In this document: piece by piece, positions 43,294 through 51,852 of the stretch | How positions within the stretch are numbered: position 1 is the first letter of the stretch | How the letters are laid out: the number at the start of each line of letters is the position of its first letter | Virus record (IMG/VR): IMGVR_UViG_3300013109_000495 | Location: 57,820-121,819 of that record | Reading direction: 5' to 3' (one strand) | Source: a virus | Length of the DNA: 64,000 bases | Program-made: the position numbers and the translations under genes | Notes under the pieces: generated by a model | What the model saw: only the letters and a program-made list of their open reading frames with translations | Told to the model about the DNA's origin: nothing | Databases searched by the model: none

Positions 43294-44307
43294 ATGAACC
43301 TGATCCAGAATACAATTCTGAATTCGTTACCTGCGAATAAAAAGAAAACACCTTCCGGGTGGCTATCTTTTAATGCACCCTGTTGTATACACAACGGGGA
43401 AACCCAAGATAAAAAGAAACGTGGCGGAATAATGACATCAGCTGATGGCACATTATCTTACCATTGTTTTAATTGTGGTTATAAAGCATCTTATGTCATT
43501 GGGCGAAAACTATCTCAAAAAATAAAACAATTCATGGCGTGGCTTGGCATAGCCGACGACACAATTAAAAAACTTGCCATGGAGGCTATGCGTCACGAAG
43601 AATCTAACATAACACAACCACGAAGAAGATTTGTAACATTTAAAAAAACAGAAATGCCAAAAAATGCACACCAATTATCTTTTTGGTTAGAAAAATATGT
43701 TGCAAAAGATTTAACACAACCACAATGGGAAAAAATAGATACTATATTAAATTATTTAAAAAGTAGAGGCATTGGTGCTGATTGGTACGATTTTATGTAT
43801 TCTCCTGTTTCAATTTGGGATATAGATAAAAGATTATTAATTCCATTTTATTGGAAAGGAGATATTGTAGGCTATACAGGTAGAATATTTGAACAATCAA
43901 ACAAAATAAAATACTATACTGATGTACAACCAGGCTACGTGTTTAATATAGATGCACAGGATTGGACAAGAAAATTTGTTATTGTAACTGAAGGACCGTT
44001 TGATGCTATTGCTGTTTCTGGTATTAGTATATTAGGATCAGAAATAAATGATGTACAGCGAGAAATAATAAACGGACTTGGTCGTACAATTATTGTTGTC
44101 CCAGATCGAGACAAGCCTGGAGAAAAATTAGTTAATCAAGCAATTGAATTTAATTGGAACGTAGCATTTCCTGAGTGGGATAATTCTATTGACGATGTTG
44201 CTGATGCAGTTAAAAAATATGGAAGATTGTTTACTATACAAACTATTTTACGATCTACAGAATCAAATAAATTAAAAATAGAATTAAAAAGGAAAATGTA
44301 TGGCTAA
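43294..44307 (+). CDS. gp61: DNA primase gp61
   Basis: A 337-residue primase. The N-terminal zinc site has C30, C31, H33, C58 and C61 (APCCIHNG, YHCFNCGYKA); the TOPRIM region shows IVTEGPFDAIAVSG with the catalytic Glu near residue 233 and VVPDRDKPGEK from about 268. It makes RNA primers for lagging-strand synthesis with gp41. The length is near T4 gp61 (342 aa). It overlaps the following oxygenase-like gene by 8 bases. Confidence 0.9.
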   Translation: MNLIQNTILNSLPANKKKTPSGWLSFNAPCCIHNGETQDKKKRGGIMTSADGTLSYHCFNCGYKASYVIGRKLSQKIKQFMAWLGIADDTIKKLAMEAMRHEESNITQPRRRFVTFKKTEMPKNAHQLSFWLEKYVAKDLTQPQWEKIDTILNYLKSRGIGADWYDFMYSPVSIWDIDKRLLIPFYWKGDIVGYTGRIFEQSNKIKYYTDVQPGYVFNIDAQDWTRKFVIVTEGPFDAIAVSGISILGSEINDVQREIINGLGRTIIVVPDRDKPGEKLVNQAIEFNWNVAFPEWDNSIDDVADAVKKYGRLFTIQTILRSTESNKLKIELKRKMYG

Positions 44308-44950
44308 AGAAATAAAAAATTTTATTTCAGAAATCGAACTAGAAAAAATTGTAAAGATTATGTCTAAATTGCCTACAGGATGGAAATATAAAGATACTGT
44401 TGGCACAAGTATCGGTATAGGTCATCCCTTAAGAAATTGGTTTAACAAACTTGTTTTTAAGAAAGTACAGAAAATTTTTGGCGATAAATGTAAAATGCTT
44501 TTTTCGATGTACTTAGACGAAGATGATCCATTCAAGATACATAGTGATTATTTTCATAAAAGGATAGGAGAGCCATTTATAACTTTTCTTATTCCGTTAA
44601 GTGTAGACAACAATAAAAATAAAGTACATCTAGCAAAATCAATAGTTTTTGACCAAATTGATACGTTTGTTGACAACGATATTCACACTAAAAAATCTTA
44701 TACTCATGATTTTAAAAAAATATATAACAAACCTTTAGATAACAACGCTTCTTATCTCCATGAAACGGAATTAGCTCATCTTGATAAGAACGATTTAAAA
44801 TTCTTATCAGTCAAAAAAGTTTTACCGTGGACAAGGGGTAATGCCATATACTGGGAGGCAAAATCATTACATTGTAGTAATGATTACAAACAAAAAGGAA
44901 TGACAAGTAAGCAGGCAATTGTAATTCACACATATAAGGAAGAAGAATAA
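44300..44950 (+). CDS. 2OG-Fe(II) oxygenase-like protein
   Basis: A 216-residue jelly-roll candidate. DPFKIHSDYFHKRIGEPFIT supplies an H-x-D iron pair, and AKSLHCSNDYKQ the distal His, with a Lys/Arg strand after it (SKQAIVIHTY). This is the clearest H-x-D...H triad of the oxygenase-like genes here. It is inserted between primase and a radical SAM gene and is directly coupled to the latter (the stop abuts the ATG). Confidence 0.65.
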   Translation: MAKEIKNFISEIELEKIVKIMSKLPTGWKYKDTVGTSIGIGHPLRNWFNKLVFKKVQKIFGDKCKMLFSMYLDEDDPFKIHSDYFHKRIGEPFITFLIPLSVDNNKNKVHLAKSIVFDQIDTFVDNDIHTKKSYTHDFKKIYNKPLDNNASYLHETELAHLDKNDLKFLSVKKVLPWTRGNAIYWEAKSLHCSNDYKQKGMTSKQAIVIHTYKEEE

Positions 44951-45892
44951 ATGATTAGTTGGCATATTGAACCTACTAGTAAATGCACGTTAGAATGTCC
45001 TTTGTGCGATCGTACTTGGTTTTATGAAACATTTAAAAAAAGATTAATACACGAAATAAATGTTGATAACCTTGTAAATTTTTTAGGACAAAATGCAGAC
45101 ATTTCATTTTGTGGAAATAATGGTGATCCAATTTATCATAACAAATTTATAGAATTATGTTCAAAATTAAAATCCAATAATTGTAAAATTTCAATTACAA
45201 CAAACGGTAGTTATAGAACAATCGATTGGTGGAAAAAACTTGCACAAATACTAAATGAAACCGATAAAATTACATTTAGTATAGACGGTTTAGAAGACAC
45301 AAATCATTTATATAGAAAGAATTCTGATTGGAAAATGCTAATGGATGCTGTTCTTATTATGGCCAATTCTAATACACCCATTGTTTGGAAATTTATAGTT
45401 TTTAAACATAATCAACATCAAATAGATGAGGCCAAACAAGCAAGTAAAGACCTTGGCTTTGTTGATTTTATGTTAGAATATAGTGATCGGTGGCTTGATC
45501 AAAAAGATTTAATGCCCGATAAAAAATACGTGAACCAACATCTTACACATCAAGAAAAAGTTTTATCAGATAGCAATTATACGTTTTCTATGCGACCTAA
45601 ATGTTTAAAAAATGATTTACCAAACAACCATTTATACATTGACGCTGAAGGTAATTTTTATCCTTGTTGTTGGTTTGGTACATATAGATATAAGTTTAAA
45701 AGTTTGTTCTCACCTAAAAACGGTGATTTTAACATAGCAAAATATTCTAGTGCAGACATTTTAAACAATGAGAAAATAAAAGATTTTTTTAATACAACAA
45801 AAGACTTTAACTCTGCTCACGAATGTTGTAAAATACAATGTGGAGGAAAATATTCGAAGAAGATTTGGGAATATGGAGTAAACAATGGCTGA
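44951..45892 (+). CDS. Radical SAM protein with C-terminal SPASM-like cysteines
   Basis: A 313-residue protein. C12, C16 and C19 form the radical SAM triad (CTLECPLCDRTW); TTNGSYRTIDWW and FSIDGLEDTNHLYRK are core strands; the C-terminal YIDAEGNFYPCCWF and HECCKIQCGGKY supply auxiliary cluster cysteines. This is the usual SPASM order (core first, auxiliary cluster last). It is coupled to the oxygenase-like gene and overlaps gp41 by 8 bases. Confidence 0.85.
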   Translation: MISWHIEPTSKCTLECPLCDRTWFYETFKKRLIHEINVDNLVNFLGQNADISFCGNNGDPIYHNKFIELCSKLKSNNCKISITTNGSYRTIDWWKKLAQILNETDKITFSIDGLEDTNHLYRKNSDWKMLMDAVLIMANSNTPIVWKFIVFKHNQHQIDEAKQASKDLGFVDFMLEYSDRWLDQKDLMPDKKYVNQHLTHQEKVLSDSNYTFSMRPKCLKNDLPNNHLYIDAEGNFYPCCWFGTYRYKFKSLFSPKNGDFNIAKYSSADILNNEKIKDFFNTTKDFNSAHECCKIQCGGKYSKKIWEYGVNNG

Positions 45893-47312
45893 ATATACAT
45901 TTGACGTACAAAAACTTTATTTAGAAATGCTATTAGCAGATGCTGAAGCATTTGCTAGAGCACAAAATATTTTTACTCCTACGAGTTTTGATAGACGATT
46001 ACAACCTATTGCAAAATTTATAAAAGATTATGTTGACAAATATAAAGTTATGCCAGAGGTTAACCAAGTTAATGCAAAATTTGATATTAAATTAAAATCA
46101 GCAAAAGATTTAGATCCATCTCACTTCACATGGTTGTTAGATGAATTTGAAACGTTTTCCAGACACAAGGCACTAGAAAGTGCAATACTTCAATCCGCGG
46201 ACTTACTTGAAAAGGGCAACTATGCTCCAGTAGAGGATATGATTAAAGATGCAGTAAGCATTGGATTGACTCGTGATCTTGGTACAGACTACTTTGAGGA
46301 TCCGAAAGGTAGACTTGAGTTCTTAAAGAACTCTCACGGACAAGTCAGTACAGGTTGGCCAGCAATAGACAGAAAACTCTTCGGAGGATTTAGCAAGGGA
46401 GAACTAAACATCTTTGCAGGTGGATCAGGCGCAGGCAAAAGTTTATTTTTACAAAACCTTGCTCTTAACTGGGCACTGGCTGGCTTGAACGTAGTTTATA
46501 TTTCTTTTGAATTATCAGAAGAATTAGCGGCAATGAGAATGGATGCAATGGTAACAAACATACCAACAAGGCAAGTTATGAAATCAATGTCTGATGTTGA
46601 GATGAAAGTTAAAATGGTTAGTAAAAAATCCGGTCATTTACAATTAAAATATCTTCCGGCAAGTTCAACTATAATGGACATTAGAACTTACATTAAAGAA
46701 CTTGAACTTAAAAATAAAAAGAAAATTGATGCTGTACTAATTGATTATTTAGATCTCATGATGCCAAAAAGCAAAAAAGTATCTCCAAGTGATTTGTTTG
46801 TAAAAGACAAATATGTTTCAGAAGAATTAAGAAATTTTGCAGTAGGAAACCAATGTTTATTAGCAACGGCATCACAATTAAACAGAGCTAGTGTAGAAGA
46901 AATGGAATACGATCATTCACATATAGCAGGTGGTTTATCTAAAGTACAAACAGCAGATAACGTAATTGGAATATTTACAAGTAGAGCGATGAGAGAACGT
47001 GGCAGGTATCAAGTGCAATTTATGAAAACAAGATCAAGTTCTGGTATGGGACACAAAGTTGACTTAGAATTTGATGTGGATACATTAAGAATACGAAACT
47101 TAGAAGAGGAAGAAGACCAGGGACAATTCCATTATAAAACATCAGAAGTATACAAAACACTTAAACAAAAATCTAAAATAACACCAACTGATGCAACACC
47201 TGAACTAGATCCTACTAAAGGCGAAACTATGGGTGTTAAACAAAAAGCAGAAGTCGAAGGTGGCAAACTAAGAAAACTACTATTAGATTTACACTCAGAC
47301 GAAGAGCAATAA
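45885..47312 (+). CDS. gp41: Replicative DNA helicase gp41
   Basis: A 475-residue DnaB-type hexameric helicase. Walker A GGSGAGKS is at 179-186, the Walker B strand is AVLIDYLDLMMP, and YISFELSEELAAMRMDAM and ATASQLNRASVEEM are further DnaB motifs. It unwinds the fork and couples to gp61. The length is close to T4 gp41 (475 aa). It ends the replication operon. Confidence 0.93.
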   Translation: MAEYTFDVQKLYLEMLLADAEAFARAQNIFTPTSFDRRLQPIAKFIKDYVDKYKVMPEVNQVNAKFDIKLKSAKDLDPSHFTWLLDEFETFSRHKALESAILQSADLLEKGNYAPVEDMIKDAVSIGLTRDLGTDYFEDPKGRLEFLKNSHGQVSTGWPAIDRKLFGGFSKGELNIFAGGSGAGKSLFLQNLALNWALAGLNVVYISFELSEELAAMRMDAMVTNIPTRQVMKSMSDVEMKVKMVSKKSGHLQLKYLPASSTIMDIRTYIKELELKNKKKIDAVLIDYLDLMMPKSKKVSPSDLFVKDKYVSEELRNFAVGNQCLLATASQLNRASVEEMEYDHSHIAGGLSKVQTADNVIGIFTSRAMRERGRYQVQFMKTRSSSGMGHKVDLEFDVDTLRIRNLEEEEDQGQFHYKTSEVYKTLKQKSKITPTDATPELDPTKGETMGVKQKAEVEGGKLRKLLLDLHSDEEQ

Positions 47313-47363
47313 TCCATTATAAACGCATTTATCCACTATTTTTTTACCATACCTTATGTTTTT

Positions 47364-47371
47364 GGTAAATA
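47364..47371 (+). promoter_or_regulatory. Late-type octamer for the DctP-like gene
   Basis: GGTAAATA, 42 bases before the ATG at 47414, with a strong AAGGAG ribosome site just upstream of the start. Confidence 0.45.
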
Positions 47372-47413
47372 CAAGCACGTTTTAAAATAAATTGAAATAC
47401 AAGGAGTGATTCA

Positions 47414-48343
47414 ATGAAAAACATCAAATGGTTAATCGCACACCAACCGGAATATTTGTTTCTTAGAACTGCGAAAGCATTTGCAAAAATGCTTGAAAAG
47501 GTACTCCCAGAGTACAAAATAGAGATATTGACAACTGAGCAATATCTAAAACAATCTCCAGAATTCAAAAGAGAAGATATTGTGAATTTAGTTGAAAAAA
47601 ACGAAATCCAAATGTCTCAAACTGAAGTATGGGAATTAGAAAATCATACGTATGATAAAAACTTTTTAGTTTTTGATATGCCATGGTTATTCAAAGACCA
47701 CGGTCATGCTAGAAGAGTTTTAGAAGGACCAATTGGACAAGCAATCAACTCTAGACTTGTAAAACAAACAGGTGTTAGAGGATTAGCATACACATACTCA
47801 GGTGGTTACAGAACAGTTGGTATGGAAAACACACCAATTAAAAACTTATCTGATTTAGCAGATAAAACAATCAGAGTAAACGGAAACCCAATTACTCAAG
47901 AATTTTGGGCAAACTTTACAAATACTACGAGAGTTAAAACACCAAGACTAGGTGGAGAATTAAGTGATCTAGAACTTCCAAAAGGCGTTGACGGAAAAGA
48001 TACAACATATATTAGATTCCAAAATGCTAAAAGTTTCTTGAAGTCAGAACACTCTTTATTCTTAACAGACATTCTTATTAGTGATGCGTTCTTCCAAAGT
48101 TTATCTAAAGAAGAACAAGATATCTTTACTAACACTGCCTACAAAGCGGCAAGATTAGAAAGAAAATGGTCACAAGAAGATGCTGAACAGTTTGAAAAAA
48201 CTGCTAAAGAAAGAGGTTGTGAAATTGTTGAATTAAGCGAAGAAGATAAAACAACAATGAAACAAGAAGCCGAAGAAATTTATACTAAATGGGATAAGAA
48301 ATTTAGCCCAGGTCTTTTAGACGGTATAGCAAAATTACAGTAA
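47414..48343 (+). CDS. DctP-like TRAP transporter substrate-binding protein homologue without signal peptide
   Basis: A 309-residue protein with the DctP fold pattern: RTAKAFAKMLEKVLPEYKIE, FLVFDMPWLFKDHGHARRVL, GLAYTYSGGYRTVGMENTPI, LSDLADKTIRVNGNPITQEF, then LSKEEQDIFTNTAYKAARLE. Normal DctP proteins are exported by a signal peptide; this one begins directly at the mature-like sequence MKNIKWLIAHQPEY, so it should stay in the cytoplasm or enter the virion. A late-type octamer, a strong ribosome site and a dedicated terminator make it monocistronic and probably abundant. Confidence 0.75.
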   Translation: MKNIKWLIAHQPEYLFLRTAKAFAKMLEKVLPEYKIEILTTEQYLKQSPEFKREDIVNLVEKNEIQMSQTEVWELENHTYDKNFLVFDMPWLFKDHGHARRVLEGPIGQAINSRLVKQTGVRGLAYTYSGGYRTVGMENTPIKNLSDLADKTIRVNGNPITQEFWANFTNTTRVKTPRLGGELSDLELPKGVDGKDTTYIRFQNAKSFLKSEHSLFLTDILISDAFFQSLSKEEQDIFTNTAYKAARLERKWSQEDAEQFEKTAKERGCEIVELSEEDKTTMKQEAEEIYTKWDKKFSPGLLDGIAKLQ

Positions 48344-48358
48344 ATTAATTTACAAATT

Positions 48359-48384
48359 AAGGCGGCTTTATGTCGCCTTTTTTT
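48359..48384 (+). terminator. Rho-independent terminator after the DctP-like gene
   Basis: AAGGCG / CGCCTT arms (48359-48364 and 48374-48379) with a short loop, followed by a T-run to 48384. Confidence 0.85.
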
Positions 48385-48403
48385 GTGGCGGTGGCTAATT
48401 GCA

Positions 48404-48411
48404 TTTAAATA
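48404..48411 (+). promoter_or_regulatory. Late-type octamer
   Basis: TTTAAATA, 5 bases before the ATG at 48417, directly after the terminator. Confidence 0.45.
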
Positions 48412-48416
48412 TCCAT

Positions 48417-49061
48417 ATGCAATTACAAACGTTATGGTCAGATTTTTCTACAAAGCAACTAGACTATATTACCAACATTATTAAGAACAGTGATGCTAAC
48501 TCCATATGTGAACTTGGCACATTTGTTGGTACTAGTGCTAAACATATTTGGGATGGTATTAAAGACACCGACAAAAAATTATACCTTGTTGACAACTATT
48601 TTTTCCTACCTAAAAAATATAGATCGCATTTTTTTAACACTGTAAAGAATTCTATAGACAAAGACACAAAAAACATTATTCCTATATTACAAAGTAGCCA
48701 CAAGTACGATTGGACACAACACGATTTTATAATTTTTGGTCATCATGATTACGATCATATGCTACCTGACTTTAATATACTTTTACAAAGTAATGTAAAA
48801 TACGCAATAATTGATATTAATTCTAGGTGTTTTGATAGATTTAATTTATTATTACACTCGGTTGTAACACAAGAATCTAATTTAAAATTACAATATTATA
48901 TTGATGGCATTTTTGTTTTAGGTAGAGAAAAATTAAAGTGTACATTACCTACTAAAAATAAATTATTTTTTCATCAACAAATTAAGTGTATGCCAAAAGG
49001 AACCGGAACATATTTACAAGCCATCAAAGATATACAAAATATGTTAGGAATTGAAAAATGA
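48417..49061 (+). CDS. Class I SAM methyltransferase-like protein
   Basis: A 214-residue protein. NSICELGTFVGTSAKHIWDG is a SAM-binding motif I of the methyltransferase 24 type and KKLYLVDNYFF the acidic motif II. The rest is a degenerate Rossmann fold. The ATG at 48417 is preferred to an in-frame TTG at 48399, which lies upstream of the octamer. ATGA overlap with the next gene. Confidence 0.7.
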   Translation: MQLQTLWSDFSTKQLDYITNIIKNSDANSICELGTFVGTSAKHIWDGIKDTDKKLYLVDNYFFLPKKYRSHFFNTVKNSIDKDTKNIIPILQSSHKYDWTQHDFIIFGHHDYDHMLPDFNILLQSNVKYAIIDINSRCFDRFNLLLHSVVTQESNLKLQYYIDGIFVLGREKLKCTLPTKNKLFFHQQIKCMPKGTGTYLQAIKDIQNMLGIEK

Positions 49062-49609
49062 TATTAAAAGAATATATCGAATGGACTAAAACTATAAACG
49101 ATTATGAAACTGCACCCAACGTTGCAAATACAAAGGCCTGGGGTTTTAAAAAATTAAAAAAAGTAAATATTCCGGAAATAAAAATAGAAAATGCTACAGA
49201 AGGAGATGAAGGCTATTGGAGTTTTAGAAACGAAAAACTAACAGAATGGGCAAGAGAACAATGGGAAGATTTAACATTTCTCGAGGCAAAAATACAGATA
49301 CAAACCCCCGGGCAAGTCTGTAAACCACATTTAGATTTTTTAGGATATTACTTAGAAGATATATGTATGGCACATCCAGGTTTACTAAAACTAAAACATT
49401 CATTAGATGCTCCAGCAATAGATATATGGCGTATGTTTATTGCCGTAGAAGATCGGGTTTGGGGACAACGATTTGTAATTAATGACTGGGATTGGATATG
49501 GAAAGCAGGAGATTGTATACGATTAAACAACTGGCAAGCACTCCATTGGACGAAAAATACAAGTTCGGTCGACAGAACAATTATTAAAGTAACAGGAGTT
49601 AAATTTTGA
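49058..49609 (+). CDS. 2OG-Fe(II) oxygenase-like protein
   Basis: A 183-residue protein. QVCKPHLDFLGYYLED gives H-x-D; ALHWTKNTSSVDRTIIKVTG gives the distal His and the Arg for 2-oxoglutarate; AGDCIRLNNWQ is the strand before them. This fits aspartyl/asparaginyl-hydroxylase-like phage proteins. It is coupled to a methyltransferase upstream and the asparagine-synthetase-like gene downstream. Confidence 0.7.
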   Translation: MILKEYIEWTKTINDYETAPNVANTKAWGFKKLKKVNIPEIKIENATEGDEGYWSFRNEKLTEWAREQWEDLTFLEAKIQIQTPGQVCKPHLDFLGYYLEDICMAHPGLLKLKHSLDAPAIDIWRMFIAVEDRVWGQRFVINDWDWIWKAGDCIRLNNWQALHWTKNTSSVDRTIIKVTGVKF

Positions 49610-51186
49610 AATTTTTTATTTCTAATAAAGAAAAATTAACTAACAAACACGGACAGTGGTATTGGTGGGCAGATAAAAAGTGTAATGTAACACAAAACGA
49701 AGAACACCTTGTAATTTACTCTGGATATGTTATTGAAGAACCTATAGATGAAATTGTTTTTCGAGATCCCCATTTATTAGAAAATTCAAACGGTACATTT
49801 TGGGCAGTAATTTTAACAAAAACATCTGTAAAAGTTATAGTTGATTACTTCTGTCAATCTAAAATTTTTTATCGACAAACAGACAGAATTGAAATTACAA
49901 ACGCAATACATTTGTTTCCGTTTAATTCAAAAGATATTGATATGCCGGAAGTAATGAATAGACTTAATGTACCAGAAAAAGAACGAAATTATAAAGCATT
50001 AACAACGTTTGAACGTTGGGAACCATTTATTTTAGACTGGGCCTCATACACTGACATAGCTCCTAGTTTAGGAATAAGACAATATTCTCCGTCCAAATGT
50101 AAAACTATTTTTAAAAATACTTTTATATTAGAACCCGATCATTGTTTAGAAATTGTTGATAATATTCTTAAGATTAAAAGAATTCATAACACACACAAGT
50201 CAATTCTTAATGCATTAAGTCCAACGATACCGGCATTTAATACAAGTACAGAAATTGAAGAATATATTCATTTTTGTATGGATAGTCATGCATCAGTTAT
50301 CAAACAAAATTATAAAAATATTACTAGCAGTATAAGTGAAGGCATTGATTCTGTTTTACAGGATCAATATTTTCCTGATTCTAAAAAAATTATGTATCAC
50401 TTTGCTCCTTCAAATGGACCGTTTGATTACAAGCAAAAAACTAACAATAAAACAAAAAATAAAAATATACAAGTTGACCATTTTCCTTTAGACAAAGATA
50501 GCATAAGCAAAATTGCTAGTGAAGTTATGAACGACCCTAGTTGTTTTTATTGGGATACTCTTCCCTCACAATGGCAACTTGCAAACATGAAAAGTAAACC
50601 TGATGTTTTATTATTTGGGCAAAACGGAGACAATATGTTTATGCACAAACCGTTTTTCTATTACGAATATATGTTTGCTAAACAGATTCCAAAAAAAATA
50701 TCTATACAACAAAAATTAGAAGAATTTAACAAAACACTTGACGATTTTAAGGATTGTTATTCGTCTAGAGATAATTTGTGGAGTCAACCTGTAAAAACTT
50801 GGCGAGAAGCATTCCACGACATGACTGAAGAAGAATTAATAAAAGAATTAGAATCTGACAAAGAAGATGCATGGAAAGATGATTTTGCAAGAAAAAATAC
50901 GCCTGGTTTATATAATAGAGAAATTTCACACGCAGGAGATACACTAGTTACGTCTTTATATTGTGATAAAAGAATATTTTATAAAGTAATGAGTATGCCT
51001 GAGAACATTATGCTTGAAAGTATTAAAGAAGCACAAATACAAAAAAATATTTTAAAATCTAAATTTAATTACACATTTGAAACACCGTATAAAGATCAAG
51101 CAGAATTTAATGCAGTACATATAATTAAACCAATGTATATGAACGGTATGAAACACTGTTTAAAAAATCATTTACCAGATGCGTAA
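49606..51186 (+). CDS. Degenerate asparagine synthetase-like protein
   Basis: A 526-residue protein with the two-domain AsnB layout, but the N-terminus (KFFISNKEKLTNKHGQWYWW) lacks the catalytic Cys2, and the PPi loop reads SISEGIDS (242-249) instead of SGGLDSS. Later parts (PDVLLFGQNGDNMFMHKP) are in the expected place. It may be an ATP-dependent amide- or ester-forming enzyme using another nitrogen source, or an inactive relative. The TTG start is supported by AGGAG 7 bases upstream and overlaps the preceding stop. Confidence 0.65.
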   Translation: MKFFISNKEKLTNKHGQWYWWADKKCNVTQNEEHLVIYSGYVIEEPIDEIVFRDPHLLENSNGTFWAVILTKTSVKVIVDYFCQSKIFYRQTDRIEITNAIHLFPFNSKDIDMPEVMNRLNVPEKERNYKALTTFERWEPFILDWASYTDIAPSLGIRQYSPSKCKTIFKNTFILEPDHCLEIVDNILKIKRIHNTHKSILNALSPTIPAFNTSTEIEEYIHFCMDSHASVIKQNYKNITSSISEGIDSVLQDQYFPDSKKIMYHFAPSNGPFDYKQKTNNKTKNKNIQVDHFPLDKDSISKIASEVMNDPSCFYWDTLPSQWQLANMKSKPDVLLFGQNGDNMFMHKPFFYYEYMFAKQIPKKISIQQKLEEFNKTLDDFKDCYSSRDNLWSQPVKTWREAFHDMTEEELIKELESDKEDAWKDDFARKNTPGLYNREISHAGDTLVTSLYCDKRIFYKVMSMPENIMLESIKEAQIQKNILKSKFNYTFETPYKDQAEFNAVHIIKPMYMNGMKHCLKNHLPDA

Positions 51187-51245
51187 ATTTTTATAAATGC
51201 GTAAAATTAAAAATACGCGAAGCGTAAAATAATAGCGTAAAAAGG
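51181..51245 (+). repeat. Four GCGTAAA repeats and a small hairpin
   Basis: GCGTAAA occurs at 51181, 51199, 51222 and 51235, the first within the last codons of the preceding gene. The third is the right arm of a TACGC-GAA-GCGTA hairpin (51214-51226). This may be a binding-site cluster controlling the small-gene operon that follows. Confidence 0.6.
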
Positions 51246-51297
51246 TTTCTCCCTCCTCTGATCTAGATAATTAAGTATAAATTATGAGGACAATACC

Positions 51298-51504
51298 ATG
51301 GGTATACATCACACATATAAGTCACAAGCCGGCGAACGAAAAGCTAAAAAACAAGCTAAACAAATGGAACGCCAACGACTTTCTCGTAATAGACAACTCT
51401 TAAAACAACAACAACAAACAAATAATGACTCGTATGTCGTGCCTGATGGTGTTACACTAACACTAGATATGATAACAACTCCTAATAAAAATGGCAAAAT
51501 TTAG
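51298..51504 (+). CDS. Small basic protein, unknown
   Basis: A 68-residue protein MGIHHTYKSQAGERKAKKQA onward, with Lys/Arg/Gln-rich helices and a Q-run. GAGGACAATACC precedes the ATG. It overlaps the DUF1289-type gene by 14 bases. It probably binds nucleic acid; no family recognised. Confidence 0.55.
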   Translation: MGIHHTYKSQAGERKAKKQAKQMERQRLSRNRQLLKQQQQTNNDSYVVPDGVTLTLDMITTPNKNGKI

Positions 51505-51679
51505 TATTAGCAGTCATGAAATTTATCGATTTCCTTGTATTGGTGTGTGTAGCATTGACGACGATAGTGGCTACTGTTTTGGGTGCAGTCGCACTGAAGA
51601 AGAAGTATATAAGTGGGAAGACCCAAACACTACAGACGAATGGAAAAAGAAAAACGAAGAAGAATTAAAAAATAGATGA
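51491..51679 (+). CDS. DUF1289-type small cysteine protein
   Basis: A 62-residue protein with PCIGVCSIDDDSGYCFGCSR followed by TEEEVYKWED, the DUF1289 signature (C-x-x-x-C, then C-x-x-C-x-R-T-x-x-E). Bacterial homologues are small proteins of unknown role with possible Fe-S or zinc binding. It is ATGA-coupled to the next small gene. Confidence 0.8.
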   Translation: MAKFSISSHEIYRFPCIGVCSIDDDSGYCFGCSRTEEEVYKWEDPNTTDEWKKKNEEELKNR

Positions 51680-51852
51680 TAAGCAACTACACAACAAGCC
51701 TCGCCACGTATCTATATGAACGTATAGATGAACACCAAGCAAACCAGGAAGTAAGGCGTACACACCCAATGGCATGGCCAACAGGTTTGTACTTTACTAC
51801 GCAACACTTGGCAAAATGGATAGAGGAGCATGATAAATCAGAGACTATTTGA
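51676..51852 (+). CDS. 58-residue unknown protein
   Basis: An ATG that overlaps the DUF1289-type stop (ATGA) opens a 58-codon frame: MISNYTTSLATYLYERIDEH through HLAKWIEEHDKSETI. It overlaps the following radical SAM gene by 23 bases. Coupling on both sides supports it as a real gene. Confidence 0.6.
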   Translation: MISNYTTSLATYLYERIDEHQANQEVRRTHPMAWPTGLYFTTQHLAKWIEEHDKSETI

